From Bacteroidota bacterium (lineage in GTDB: Bacteria; Bacteroidota; Bacteroidia; Palsa-965), in contig JAJTEY010000004.1 in NCBI GenBank assembly GCA_021299855.1, positions 1-36,949 of the forward strand: a stretch of DNA of 36,949 nt, given 5' to 3'. Position numbers and translations under genes: made by a program. The notes under the pieces were generated by a model. That model was given only the letters and a program-made list of their open reading frames with translations, was not told the DNA's origin and did no database searches. Shown here piece by piece: positions 24,795-33,407 of the stretch (the stretch's first letter is position 1; each line of letters starts with the position of its first letter).

Positions 24795-25850
24795 TTAGCG
24801 CTTCTCGTACTGATCCTGATAATAAGATTGGTAAGCGCCTGAAGTAACATGATCCAGCCATGATTGATTATTCAAATACCAATCCACCGTTTTCTCCAAA
24901 CCTTCTTCAAATTGCAGTGACGGCACCCAGCCAAGTTCTTCCTTCAATTTTGTAGCATCAATGGCGTAGCGTAAATCATGCCCTGCGCGGTCTTTCACGA
25001 ATGTGATCAATTGCGCCGATGAACCTTCTGCTCTGACCAATTTTTTGTCCATGATCTTACACAACAGATGAATAAGATCGATATTCTTCCACTCGTTATG
25101 CCCCCCAATATTGTACGTTTCGCCGTTTTTACCTTTATGTAAAATCACATCAATAGCTCTTGCATGATCCTCAACCCACAACCAGTCGCGAACGTTTTCA
25201 CCTTTGCCATAAACAGGAATAGGTTTGTTATTCCTGATATTATGAATTGCCAGCGGAATTAATTTTTCCGGAAAGTGATGTGACCCGTAATTGTTGGAAC
25301 AATTGGAAATCACTACAGGTAAACCGTATGTATCGTGATAAGCACGCACAAAATGATCGGAACTGGCTTTAGATGCGGAATACGGGGAATGCGGATCATA
25401 CTTAGTCGATTCCGTAAACATGCCGGTTTCTCCCAACGCACCGTAAACTTCATCGGTAGAAACGTGATAAAATCTTTTACCCTCAAATTTATCGACCCAA
25501 TGATGCTTCGCGGCATTCAACAGGTTCACCGTTCCAACTACATTGGTCATCACGAAAGCAATAGGATTGGAAATGGAACGATCCACATGCGACTCCGCTG
25601 CCAAATGAATGACGTAGGTAAAATCGTGTTGTGCGAATAAATCCTGAATGAATTCGGCGTCGGTAATATCTCCTTTAACAAAGTTGTAATTCGAAGCACC
25701 ATTAACATCCGTTAAATTTTCCAGATTTCCGGCATACGTTAAAGCATCGAGATTAAATACGTGATAGTTCGGATACTGATTCACAAAACGTCGTACGACG
25801 TGAGAACCGATAAACCCTGCACCACCGGTTATTAACACCTTTTTCATCAT
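24795..25850 (-). CDS. rfbB: dTDP-glucose 4,6-dehydratase
   Basis: This 351-residue short-chain dehydrogenase/reductase turns dTDP-glucose into dTDP-4-keto-6-deoxyglucose. Motifs are ITGGAGFIGSHVVRRFV, HLAAESHVDRSI, HVSTDEVYGALGETGMF with the catalytic Thr-Asp-Glu, YSASKASSDHFVRA with the catalytic Tyr/Lys, and NCSNNYGSHHFPEKLIPL. All are diagnostic for RfbB/RmlB. The later rhamnose genes (rfbA, rfbC, rfbD) are absent here, so they lie elsewhere or the ketosugar feeds another deoxysugar. Its start codon overlaps the stop of the 113-residue gene (ATGA), showing tight coupling. Confidence 0.96.
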   Translation of the reverse strand: MMKKVLITGGAGFIGSHVVRRFVNQYPNYHVFNLDALTYAGNLENLTDVNGASNYNFVKGDITDAEFIQDLFAQHDFTYVIHLAAESHVDRSISNPIAFVMTNVVGTVNLLNAAKHHWVDKFEGKRFYHVSTDEVYGALGETGMFTESTKYDPHSPYSASKASSDHFVRAYHDTYGLPVVISNCSNNYGSHHFPEKLIPLAIHNIRNNKPIPVYGKGENVRDWLWVEDHARAIDVILHKGKNGETYNIGGHNEWKNIDLIHLLCKIMDKKLVRAEGSSAQLITFVKDRAGHDLRYAIDATKLKEELGWVPSLQFEEGLEKTVDWYLNNQSWLDHVTSGAYQSYYQDQYEKR

Positions 25851-26188
25851 TGCTGTGGTCGTTGTTGGATGTACTTTATGATCGTTTCAATTTTTATTGT
25901 GCCAAACAAATATCTGCGACCTCCAGCAACCGTCAATTCTAAGCGTCGCTCTTTCCCTATCGCCGCATCCACACAATCTACAATATCTGTAAGCTTTATC
26001 GAACACAATTCTTCTTCACTCCACGCTTTTACGACTTTGCCGAATGGCTTCAACGCCGGATGCACGTTGCGTTTAAAAATAAAATAGTCAGGAGTAATTT
26101 CGATCCGTCCCTCTATTCCTTTGTACCCCGAACGATACCAGGATGCATAAGGAACTCTTATTGCTACAATCGGATCTCCGGACATCAT
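25847..26188 (-). CDS. Uncharacterised 113-residue protein within the nucleotide-sugar operon
   Basis: I do not recognise this gene. It encodes 113 residues with no signal peptide or transmembrane segment. The pattern of alternating hydrophobic strands (GRIEITPDYFIFKRN, then IKLTDIVDCVDA, then RRLELTVAGGRRYLFGT) followed by a C-terminal helix (IKIETIIKYIQQ) is reminiscent of a small PH-like or GRAM-like beta domain. That is a pattern guess. It overlaps rfbB by ATGA and lies 1 bp from the WbpA-type gene, so it is certainly in the operon and translated. It could be a regulator or scaffold of the sugar enzymes. The start may be Met1 or Met2. Confidence 0.85.
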   Translation of the reverse strand: MMSGDPIVAIRVPYASWYRSGYKGIEGRIEITPDYFIFKRNVHPALKPFGKVVKAWSEEELCSIKLTDIVDCVDAAIGKERRLELTVAGGRRYLFGTIKIETIIKYIQQRPQQ

Positions 26189-26189
26189 C

Positions 26190-27482
26190 TTACAAACTCC
26201 AGTACGTTAACTTCTTCACTTTGCCTTTATAAATTCCTTTCACATCCGTCAATACTCCTCTGGGTGACATGATCGACATGAAATACTTTTCATCCAACAT
26301 TATATACTCCTTGTGATTAACAGCTACAATCACTGCATCATAACCTTTACTCACCTTGTTCAGTCCAAAACCATATTCATGTTTCAACTCTGCCGAATCA
26401 GCATGTGGATCAGTAATATCAACTTTCACTCCGAAGGATTTCAACTCTTTCACCACATCAGCAACTTTCGAATTGCGAATATCACTTACATCTTCCTTAA
26501 ACGTTGCACCCATTACGAGCACTTTACTCTTGCTGATATTTTTACCGGATGCAATAATTTTCTTTACTGTATTTTTTGCAACGTAAAAGCCCATGGAATC
26601 GTTGACGTAACGCCCCGAATTGATCACCCGTGCATGATAACCTAAAGCTTCAGCCTTGTGCGTTAAGTAATAAGGATCAACACCGATACAATGACCACCA
26701 ACGAGACCCGGTGAAAACTTCAAAAAGTTCCATTTGGTGCCCGCTGCAGCGAGAACTTCGTAAGTATTAATGCCCATCTTGTTAAAAATAATGGACAATT
26801 CATTCATCAGAGCAATGTTTACGTCGCGCTGAGTGTTCTCAATTATTTTAGCAGCCTCCGCAACTTTAATTGAAGATGCACGATGTGTTCCCGGCTCAAC
26901 AATTATTTCATAAGTCTTCGCAATTTCCTCTAAACTTTCAGCGTCACAACCGGAAACAACTTTCAAGATTTTAGTAATCGTATGTTCTTTATCACCGGGA
27001 TTAATTCGTTCAGGCGAGTAACCTACTTTAAAATCTCTCTTAAACTTCAGTTTAGATTGAGCTTCCAAAACAGGAATACAATCTTCTTCCGTACAACCCG
27101 GATAAACTGTTGACTCAAACACCACGTAATCACCTTTCTTCAAGACATTTCCAACGGTGGTTGAAGCAGCAATTAGAGGAGTGAGGTCGGGCTGATTGTG
27201 CTCATCAATCGGAGTTGGAACCGCTACGATAAAGAAACGCGCAGCTTTTAGTTCTTCAAGTGAAGCGGTAAAATGAATATCGCATCCCTTGAATTCACTT
27301 TTATCCAATTCATTACTTGGGTCGATACCTTTGCGCATCATCCCCACACGCTTTTCGTTGATATCGAATCCAATTACTTTAACTTCTCGTGCAAATGCGA
27401 GAGCAATCGGTAAACCAACATAACCTAATCCAATTACGGCAATAGGGGCCTTCTTTGCCAGAATATCTTTATAAATGCTCAT
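26190..27482 (-). CDS. wbpA: UDP-N-acetyl-hexosamine 6-dehydrogenase (WbpA/TviB-type)
   Basis: This 430-residue nucleotide-sugar dehydrogenase has the Rossmann motif VIGLGYVGLPIALAFA, VAVPTPIDEHNQPDL, ESTVYPGCTEE and the catalytic Cys265 in VGGHCIGVDPYYL. It resembles TviB/WbpA, which oxidise UDP-GlcNAc (or UDP-GalNAc) to the uronic acid using two NAD+, rather than UDP-glucose dehydrogenase; the C-terminal VLTDVKGIYKGKVKKLTYWSL is typical of that branch. A genuine Ugd is encoded elsewhere in the same operon, which supports a different substrate. It supplies the first step of the UDP-GlcNAc(3NAc)A route with the neighbouring wbpB, wbpE and wbpD homologues. Exact choice of GlcNAc over GalNAc is inferred. 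Confidence 0.92.
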   Translation of the reverse strand: MSIYKDILAKKAPIAVIGLGYVGLPIALAFAREVKVIGFDINEKRVGMMRKGIDPSNELDKSEFKGCDIHFTASLEELKAARFFIVAVPTPIDEHNQPDLTPLIAASTTVGNVLKKGDYVVFESTVYPGCTEEDCIPVLEAQSKLKFKRDFKVGYSPERINPGDKEHTITKILKVVSGCDAESLEEIAKTYEIIVEPGTHRASSIKVAEAAKIIENTQRDVNIALMNELSIIFNKMGINTYEVLAAAGTKWNFLKFSPGLVGGHCIGVDPYYLTHKAEALGYHARVINSGRYVNDSMGFYVAKNTVKKIIASGKNISKSKVLVMGATFKEDVSDIRNSKVADVVKELKSFGVKVDITDPHADSAELKHEYGFGLNKVSKGYDAVIVAVNHKEYIMLDEKYFMSIMSPRGVLTDVKGIYKGKVKKLTYWSL

Positions 27483-27485
27483 CCT

Positions 27486-28517
27486 TTATGATTTACGATT
27501 CGGTTTCCTGAATGAATAAATGCGCTCAATAATATCAACCACTTTCATTCCCTCCAACGCATTAGTTGTTATGGTTGTTTTACCTGTTAGCGTATCAATG
27601 ACATTTTGAATTAACTGATTATGATTATTGGCAGATCCTTTATAAGCCCCATAATCATTCGCAGGTGCTGTGGCTTCAAGTTCAGGCATCGAATAATCAT
27701 TGATATGACAATATTCTACCTGATCCATATATTGTCCGCCTACTTTCACACTTCCCTTGCTACCAACAACAGTAATACTGCTTTCCAGATTTTTATCCCA
27801 AACTGCCGTAGAATAATTAATACTTCCCATACCTCCTCCCACAAAACGAAAATTTACAAAACCGGAATCTTCAAATTCTGTCAATTGCTCGTGATTAAAA
27901 TCTGCAAATTTGGCTTGTATATCGGTAATATCTCCAAACAGCCAGTACAACAAATCAATCCAGTGTGAAAATTGCGTAAACAATGTTCCGCCATCCAGCT
28001 GTTGCGTTCCTTTCCAACTTCCATTTTTGTAATAACGTTGGTCGCGATTCCAGTAGCAGTTTAACTGCACCAAATATAAATCGCCGATAATCTTGTCCTC
28101 TATCACCTTCTTCAACCAAACTGCCGGAGGTGAATAACGGTTTTGCATCACACAAAACACTTGTTTGTTATGCTGCAAGGCGGCATAAATAATTTCCTCA
28201 CAATCCTTGCGCTGCAATGCCATCGGCTTTTCTACAACCGCGTGCTTACCTGCACGCAAAGCGGACAACGCGTGCTCTGCATGAAGTCCGTTGGGAGTAC
28301 ACACATTCACAACTTCAACTTCTGGATGTGAAGTCAATAACTCATCCAGTGAATTGTAATAGGGCTCCGCTAAGGCTTCATTGCCGGTTTCGGTTTTACC
28401 CAACACATCACATACTGCTATCAACTCTGCATTCGGATTGCGTCGCACCATTTCTGCATGACGTTTTCCAATATGGCCTTGTCCGACAACTGCGAATTTT
28501 ATTTTTAGTTCCGACAT
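27486..28517 (-). CDS. wbpB: Gfo/Idh/MocA oxidoreductase (WbpB/WlbA-type)
   Basis: This 343-residue NAD(P)-dependent oxidoreductase has the Rossmann start VVGQGHIGKRHAEMV, CTPNGLHAEHALSALRAGKHAVVEKP with the catalytic EKP at 96-98, and a C-terminal alpha/beta domain. In this neighbourhood, between the WbpD-like acetyltransferase and the WbpA-like dehydrogenase, it fits WbpB/WlbA, which oxidises C3 of UDP-N-acetylglucosaminuronate to the 3-keto sugar. The family is broad, so the specific role rests on gene context. Spacing is 3 bp to wbpA and 5 bp from wbpD. Confidence 0.88.
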   Translation of the reverse strand: MSELKIKFAVVGQGHIGKRHAEMVRRNPNAELIAVCDVLGKTETGNEALAEPYYNSLDELLTSHPEVEVVNVCTPNGLHAEHALSALRAGKHAVVEKPMALQRKDCEEIIYAALQHNKQVFCVMQNRYSPPAVWLKKVIEDKIIGDLYLVQLNCYWNRDQRYYKNGSWKGTQQLDGGTLFTQFSHWIDLLYWLFGDITDIQAKFADFNHEQLTEFEDSGFVNFRFVGGGMGSINYSTAVWDKNLESSITVVGSKGSVKVGGQYMDQVEYCHINDYSMPELEATAPANDYGAYKGSANNHNQLIQNVIDTLTGKTTITTNALEGMKVVDIIERIYSFRKPNRKS

Positions 28518-28522
28518 ATTAT

Positions 28523-29095
28523 TTAAATTTTGTGAACCGCGCCGTTAATCAATTGATAACGCTCTTGAGATTCAGGACACACCGCAAATCCCGATGCATC
28601 AAAATTTAATCGGTGTCCGTACTCACTCATCCATCCTATTTGCTTTGCGGGATTTCCTACTACCAATGCGTATGCGGGAACCGTCTTCGTAACAACAGCT
28701 CCGGCTCCGATAAAAGCAAATGCTCCGATATCATGACCACAAACAATTGTTGCATTCGCTCCAACAGAAGCTCCTTTACCAACATGGGTCTTAGCATATT
28801 GCTCACGACGATTTACCGCGCTTCGCGGATTCGTAACATTCGTAAAAACACAACTTGGGCCGAGGAATACATCGTCATCACAAGTTACTCCGGTGTAAAG
28901 GGAAACATTGTTTTGAATCTTCACATTGCTACCTAAAATCACTTCAGGAGAAATGACCACATTCTGTCCGATATTGCATTGTTCTCCTATACGGCAATTC
29001 GGCATAATGTGCGAAAAATGCCAAATTTTGGTGCCTGCTCCTACCGCACAACCTTCGTCAATAACGGCTGTTGGATGCGCAAAAAAATCACTCAT
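28523..29095 (-). CDS. wbpD: Left-handed beta-helix N-acetyltransferase (WbpD/WlbB-type)
   Basis: The 190-residue protein begins SDFFAHPTAVIDEGCAVGAGTKIWHFSHIMPNC in short pieces typical of WbpD/WlbB, then shows hexapeptide repeats (IGQNVVISPEVILGSN, VKIQNNVSLYTGVTC, VFLGPSCVFTNV) and ends AYALVVGNPAKQIGWMSE. It acetylates the 3-amino group of UDP-2-acetamido-3-amino-glucuronate with acetyl-CoA, the last step of the route. It acts as a trimer in the cytosol. It sits 2 bp after uxs. The aminotransferase supplying its substrate is encoded as the first gene of this operon. The hexapeptide fold and end signature give high confidence. Confidence 0.93.
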   Translation of the reverse strand: MSDFFAHPTAVIDEGCAVGAGTKIWHFSHIMPNCRIGEQCNIGQNVVISPEVILGSNVKIQNNVSLYTGVTCDDDVFLGPSCVFTNVTNPRSAVNRREQYAKTHVGKGASVGANATIVCGHDIGAFAFIGAGAVVTKTVPAYALVVGNPAKQIGWMSEYGHRLNFDASGFAVCPESQERYQLINGAVHKI

Positions 29096-29097
29096 GG

Positions 29098-30081
29098 TTA
29101 TTTCTTTTCAAATTCCCTGTGCTCCTTTTTATACAACTCTTCAGTTGGCAAACTTTTAAAATATGCGTAGGTACGCTTCAATCCTTCTGCACGATCCACC
29201 TTCGGCTCCCAGCCTAAAATTTGTCTTGCCAACGTAATATCCGGCTGACGTTGCTTCGGATCATCTTGTGGTAAAGGGTGATATATCACCTTCTGATTCG
29301 TTCCCGTTAACTTGATAATTTCCTCAGCAAAATCTTTGATGGTTATTTCTTGCGGATTTCCAATGTTTACAGGCCCAACATGACTACTCATCAACAAACG
29401 ATAAATGCCTTCCACTAAATCATCCACATAGCAAAACGAACGCGTCTGAGAACCATCACCAAAAATGGTAAGATCCTCACCACGCAAAGCCTGACCTATA
29501 AATGCAGGTAATACACGACCGTCATTCAGTCGCATACGAGGCCCGTACGTATTAAAAATTCTTACGATTCGCGTTTCAAGTCCGTGATAAGTTTGATACG
29601 CCATTGTTATCGCTTCCATGAAACGCTTCGCTTCATCATACACACCACGCGGCCCAATAGGATTTACATTACCCCAATACTCTTCGGTTTGCGGATGCAC
29701 AGTCGGATCACCATATACTTCTGAAGTTGAGGCCACAAGAATTCTTGCGTTTTTCACTCGGGCAAGACCTAACAAATTATGCGTCCCCAAAGAACTTACC
29801 TTCAACGTCTGAATAGGGATTTTCAAATAATCAATCGGACTTGCAGGTGAAGCAAAGTGCATAATGTAATCCAACTCTCCGGGAACAAAAACAAACTTGG
29901 AAACATCATGATGATAAAACTCGAAGTTCTTATTCGAAAATAGATGTTCCAGATTTTTCAAATCTCCCGTTATCAGATTGTCCATTCCGATCACATAACA
30001 ACCTTCAGCAATAAAACGATCACACAAATGTGACCCTAAAAAGCCGGCAGCTCCTGTTACTAAAACACGCTTCTGCCTCAT
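29098..30081 (-). CDS. uxs: UDP-glucuronate decarboxylase (UDP-xylose synthase)
   Basis: The 327-residue short-chain dehydrogenase/reductase has [52 protein letters not shown] and [12 protein letters not shown] (catalytic Tyr/Lys), plus [19 protein letters not shown]. These are hallmark UXS motifs. It converts UDP-glucuronate to UDP-xylose in the cytosol. It overlaps the upstream ugd stop by ATGA, so its substrate is made by the enzyme encoded just before it. UDP-xylose would be used by a xylosyltransferase encoded elsewhere. Confidence 0.96.
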   Translation of the reverse strand: MRQKRVLVTGAAGFLGSHLCDRFIAEGCYVIGMDNLITGDLKNLEHLFSNKNFEFYHHDVSKFVFVPGELDYIMHFASPASPIDYLKIPIQTLKVSSLGTHNLLGLARVKNARILVASTSEVYGDPTVHPQTEEYWGNVNPIGPRGVYDEAKRFMEAITMAYQTYHGLETRIVRIFNTYGPRMRLNDGRVLPAFIGQALRGEDLTIFGDGSQTRSFCYVDDLVEGIYRLLMSSHVGPVNIGNPQEITIKDFAEEIIKLTGTNQKVIYHPLPQDDPKQRQPDITLARQILGWEPKVDRAEGLKRTYAYFKSLPTEELYKKEHREFEKK

Positions 30082-31400
30082 ACCGTTTCAGGGTTTACAG
30101 TTGCACGACCAATACTCGAATAATAGAAACCGTGTTCACTCATTTGGTCAAGTGAATACAAATTTCTTCCGTCGAAAATGGATTTATTTTTCATCAACGT
30201 TGTCATTCTATCGAAATCGGGCGTACGAAACAAACTCCACTCCGTGCAAATAATTAATGCATCAGAATCTTTCAAAATACTGTATTCATCAATTCCGTAT
30301 TCTATTTTCCCTCCCAATAACTTCGACACATTATCCATAGCTTCAGGATCGTAGGCAGAAACCGATGCGCCCTGTTGCAATAATTCATCAATTATATACA
30401 ATGCAGGAGCTTCGCGAATATCATCCGTATCCGGCTTGAAAGCTAAGCCCCAGATTGCAATCTTTTTACCTTTCAAATCACCCTTAAAATATGCGTTGAC
30501 TTTGGGAATAATGATCGTTTTCTGACGTTCGTTAATTTCCATAACGGCATCAAGAATTTTCATTTCCTGATTAACTTCTGATGCTGACTTTGCCAATGCT
30601 TGCACGTCTTTCGGAAAACAACTTCCGCCGTAACCGATTCCCGGAAATAAAAATCGCTTGCCGATACGGTCATCAGAACCAATACCGATGCGAACCTTAT
30701 CCACATCAGCTCCAACTTTCTCACACAAATTCGCAATCTCGTTCATGAATGTAATCTTCGTTGCAAGAAATGCGTTAGCAGCATACTTGGTCAACTCGGC
30801 AGACTTTTCATCCATGAAGATGATTGGATTTCCCTGACGAACAAAAGGCTTATACAGCTCGTCCATCAACTTTTTCGCACGATCTGATCTTGCACCGATA
30901 ACAACACGATCCGGTTTCATAAAATCATCTACAGCAAATCCTTCACGCAAAAACTCCGGATTAGAAACAACATCGAACTCAACCCGCGCATTCTTAGCAA
31001 CAGCAGCATGAACTTTATCAGCAGTACCTACAGGAACCGTTGACTTATCAATAATCACTTTGTAATCCTTAATGATCTTACCCAAATTTTCTGCTACGCC
31101 TAAAACGTAAGATAAATCTGCAGATCCATCTTCGCCGGGAGGTGTAGGCAAAGCCAAAAAAATCAACTTGGCTCCGGCAACAGCTTCCTCTAGGTTGGTA
31201 GTGAATTTAAGTCGGCCTTGTTTAATATTGCGCTCAAACAATGTATCAAGATGCGGTTCGTAAATTGGAATGATACCGTTTTTCATCTTTTCAACCTTGG
31301 TGGCGTCAATATCCACACAGATAACATGATTACCCGTTTCTGCCAAACAAGTTCCGGTAACTAAACCAACATAGCCGGTTCCAACAACAGCGATATTCAT
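30078..31400 (-). CDS. ugd: UDP-glucose 6-dehydrogenase
   Basis: This 440-residue enzyme oxidises UDP-glucose to UDP-glucuronate. It has [54 protein letters not shown] and the catalytic Cys261 in [16 protein letters not shown], the Ugd/TuaD signature. I chose the ATG at 31400-31398 because the Rossmann strand starts there; the frame stays open 34 codons upstream but that region overlaps the end of the aminotransferase gene. It begins 5 bp after that gene's stop. Its product feeds the UDP-xylose synthase encoded next. Distinct from the WbpA-type dehydrogenase in the same operon. Confidence 0.95.
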   Translation of the reverse strand: MNIAVVGTGYVGLVTGTCLAETGNHVICVDIDATKVEKMKNGIIPIYEPHLDTLFERNIKQGRLKFTTNLEEAVAGAKLIFLALPTPPGEDGSADLSYVLGVAENLGKIIKDYKVIIDKSTVPVGTADKVHAAVAKNARVEFDVVSNPEFLREGFAVDDFMKPDRVVIGARSDRAKKLMDELYKPFVRQGNPIIFMDEKSAELTKYAANAFLATKITFMNEIANLCEKVGADVDKVRIGIGSDDRIGKRFLFPGIGYGGSCFPKDVQALAKSASEVNQEMKILDAVMEINERQKTIIIPKVNAYFKGDLKGKKIAIWGLAFKPDTDDIREAPALYIIDELLQQGASVSAYDPEAMDNVSKLLGGKIEYGIDEYSILKDSDALIICTEWSLFRTPDFDRMTTLMKNKSIFDGRNLYSLDQMSEHGFYYSSIGRATVNPETV

Positions 31401-31405
31401 AATAA

Positions 31406-32548
31406 CTACTGATTTACGTACTCTAAAACTGATTGCGTAATAAACTCTAGCGTGCTCTCCTCCAACTCCGAATGCATTGGCAAAGAGATCACTGATGCGC
31501 ACAATTGTTCTGTAACAGGAAACATGCCTTCCGTGTAACGCGGATCGAGGTATGCCTTTTGCATATGCAGCGGCACAGGATAATAAATCATCGACGGTAT
31601 TCCTTTACCCGCCAAATGATCACGCAATCCCTGACGATCAACACCGTTTAGTTGAAGCGTATATTGATGAAACACGTGATCGGAATGCTTAACACGCTTC
31701 GGAGTTCTCAACTTGGAGCTCCCGGCAAATGCTTTATCGTAATAGGATGCCGCATTGTTTCGTTCTGCTGCATAGGAATCAAGGTGTCTCAACTTGATTC
31801 TCAATATCGCAGCTTGAATGCTATCCAAACGAGAATTCACACCGATACTATCATGATAATATTGAACACTCTGTCCATGATTAGCAATCATCTGCATTTT
31901 TGCGGCCAGGTCATCGCTATTCGTGTACATCGCTCCTCCATCTCCATAACAACCTAAGTTCTTAGACGGAAAAAATGATGTGCATCCGATATCTCCCATA
32001 GTTCCTGCTTTTGCAACCGTCCCATTACTAAACGTATAGTTGGATCCGATTGCTTGCGCGGTATCCTCAATCACAAACAAACCGTGCTTTTTCGCAACTG
32101 CAAGAATACGTTCCATGTCGGCGCATTGACCAAACAAGTGAACAGGGACAATTGCCTTTGTCTTTGGACCAATTGCTTTCTCCAACTCTTCGACGTTAAT
32201 GTCGAATGTATCCGGATAAACATCTACCAATACCGGAGTCAATCCTAACAAAGCAATAACTTCTGCTGTTGCCACGTAGGTAAAATCTGCTGTAATGACT
32301 TCATCCCCCGGCTTCAGTCCTAAAGCCATCATTGCAATTTGCAGGGCATCAGTTCCATTTGCGCATGGAATTACATGTTTCACACCAAGATAAGCTTCCA
32401 ACTCTGATTTGAAAGCTTTCACTTCAGGTCCGTTGATGTATGCCGCGGATCGAACAACGCCAAGAACGGCAGCATCAATTTCACCCTGAATTTTCTCGTA
32501 TTGGGTTACGAGATCAACCATTTGAATTTTTTTCTCTACAACAGCCAT
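31406..32548 (-). CDS. wbpE: DegT/DnrJ/EryC1-type sugar aminotransferase (WbpE-like)
   Basis: The 380-residue PLP-dependent enzyme has CANGTDALQIAM near 62-73, ADFTYVATAEVIALLG, EDTAQAIGSNY (phosphate pocket) and the PLP lysine Lys196 in CTSFFPSKNLGCYGDGGAM. The motif SFFPSKNLGCYGDGG is typical of WbpE/WlbC, which aminate the 3-keto of UDP-2-acetamido-glucuronate using glutamate. It is the first gene of the nine-gene sugar operon. Its role in the route is strongly supported by the wbpB and wbpD homologues downstream. A -7 box (TATCTTCG) stands 22 nt before its start. Confidence 0.93.
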   Translation of the reverse strand: MAVVEKKIQMVDLVTQYEKIQGEIDAAVLGVVRSAAYINGPEVKAFKSELEAYLGVKHVIPCANGTDALQIAMMALGLKPGDEVITADFTYVATAEVIALLGLTPVLVDVYPDTFDINVEELEKAIGPKTKAIVPVHLFGQCADMERILAVAKKHGLFVIEDTAQAIGSNYTFSNGTVAKAGTMGDIGCTSFFPSKNLGCYGDGGAMYTNSDDLAAKMQMIANHGQSVQYYHDSIGVNSRLDSIQAAILRIKLRHLDSYAAERNNAASYYDKAFAGSSKLRTPKRVKHSDHVFHQYTLQLNGVDRQGLRDHLAGKGIPSMIYYPVPLHMQKAYLDPRYTEGMFPVTEQLCASVISLPMHSELEESTLEFITQSVLEYVNQ

Positions 32549-32570
32549 TTCAATTACTGTTAAAAACAGG

Positions 32571-32578
32571 CGAAGATA
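32571..32578 (-). promoter_or_regulatory. Likely -7 box of the nucleotide-sugar operon
   Basis: The minus strand reads TATCTTCG, one mismatch from TAnnTTTG, in the divergent gap before the aminotransferase gene. No -33 TTTG is apparent at normal spacing. It is the only plausible promoter seen for the nine-gene operon. Confidence 0.4.
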
Positions 32579-32632
32579 CGGAAATTAAACCCGTTGAAGG
32601 CTAAGAATTCCGCCACAAAAGACCTTTTTAAT

Positions 32633-32640
32633 TAACTTTG
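32633..32640 (+). promoter_or_regulatory. -7 box 4 nt before the outer-membrane protein gene
   Basis: TAACTTTG is an exact TAnnTTTG match and ends 4 nt before the ATG at 32645, which predicts a leaderless or near-leaderless transcript for this gene and waaA. No -33 TTTG was found. Confidence 0.5.
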
Positions 32641-32644
32641 ATCT

Positions 32645-33406
32645 ATGCTGAAATGGCTTGTTGTGTTTGTTGTGTTTATGTTGTCATTCCACATTGCGAA
32701 TGGACAGAGTTCTCCCCGTCGTGATTCCATTACCCAATGCTTCATGTTTGCGGGTGATTACGCCTTATATAGTCCCGGCGGCGACCTCGCTGATCGCATG
32801 GGTCTGCATTCAGGAGCCGGATTGTCCATTCATTATAAATCCCGCAATGCCTGGCTATTTAGCGCAAACTGGAAATACTTGTTGGGAGATCAACTTCGAG
32901 AAAGAGGTGTACTGGATAGCATTTCAACTTCAAACGGATTTGTAATTGACAAGGAAGGGAAAATGGCAGATATCAGAATGTATCCGCGAGGTTTTAACCT
33001 TTATTTCAGTGTCGGAAGAATCTTCACGAATATTCTGAGCCCTAATCCCAACTCCGGACCATTTATCAGTGCCGGCGCAGGATATATGCAACACAAAATC
33101 CGTATTTATGATAATGGAGGACGAACACCACAACTCCAAGGCGACTACCTGAAAGGCTACGACCGATTAACTTCAGGCTTAATGATCAATCAATTTGTCG
33201 GATTCTGGTTTATGAGTAAATCCCGATTCACGAATTTTTATGCAGGATTCGAATTTAACCAGGCGTTCACAAAAAGCCGACGTTCTTGGAACTACGACCT
33301 TATGCAGGCAGACACATCACAACGCATCGAGCTTCAATACGGATTTCGTGTAGGTTGGAATATTCTGCTCAATCGCACCGGTAACCAACAGTACTACATG
33401 TACTAA
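32645..33406 (+). CDS. Predicted outer-membrane beta-barrel protein
   Basis: This 253-residue protein has a signal peptide (about 1-21, HIANGQ) and then alternating aromatic-polar stretches with a gly-rich pattern (AGLSIHYKSRNAWLFSANWKYL, FNLYFSVGRIF, FISAGAGYM) that suggest an eight-stranded barrel of the OmpX/porin-like kind. The end is FRVGWNILLNRTGNQQYYMY, with no clear C-terminal Phe signature. I do not recognise a named family. The gene is 1 bp upstream of waaA and probably cotranscribed with it, so a role in lipopolysaccharide handling or outer-membrane upkeep is possible but inferred. Confidence 0.75.
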   Translation: MLKWLVVFVVFMLSFHIANGQSSPRRDSITQCFMFAGDYALYSPGGDLADRMGLHSGAGLSIHYKSRNAWLFSANWKYLLGDQLRERGVLDSISTSNGFVIDKEGKMADIRMYPRGFNLYFSVGRIFTNILSPNPNSGPFISAGAGYMQHKIRIYDNGGRTPQLQGDYLKGYDRLTSGLMINQFVGFWFMSKSRFTNFYAGFEFNQAFTKSRRSWNYDLMQADTSQRIELQYGFRVGWNILLNRTGNQQYYMY

Positions 33407-33407
33407 T

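Noticed and set aside
31401-31502. N-terminal extension of ugd
   Set aside because: It overlaps the aminotransferase gene's coding end; the Rossmann motif starts at the internal Met.
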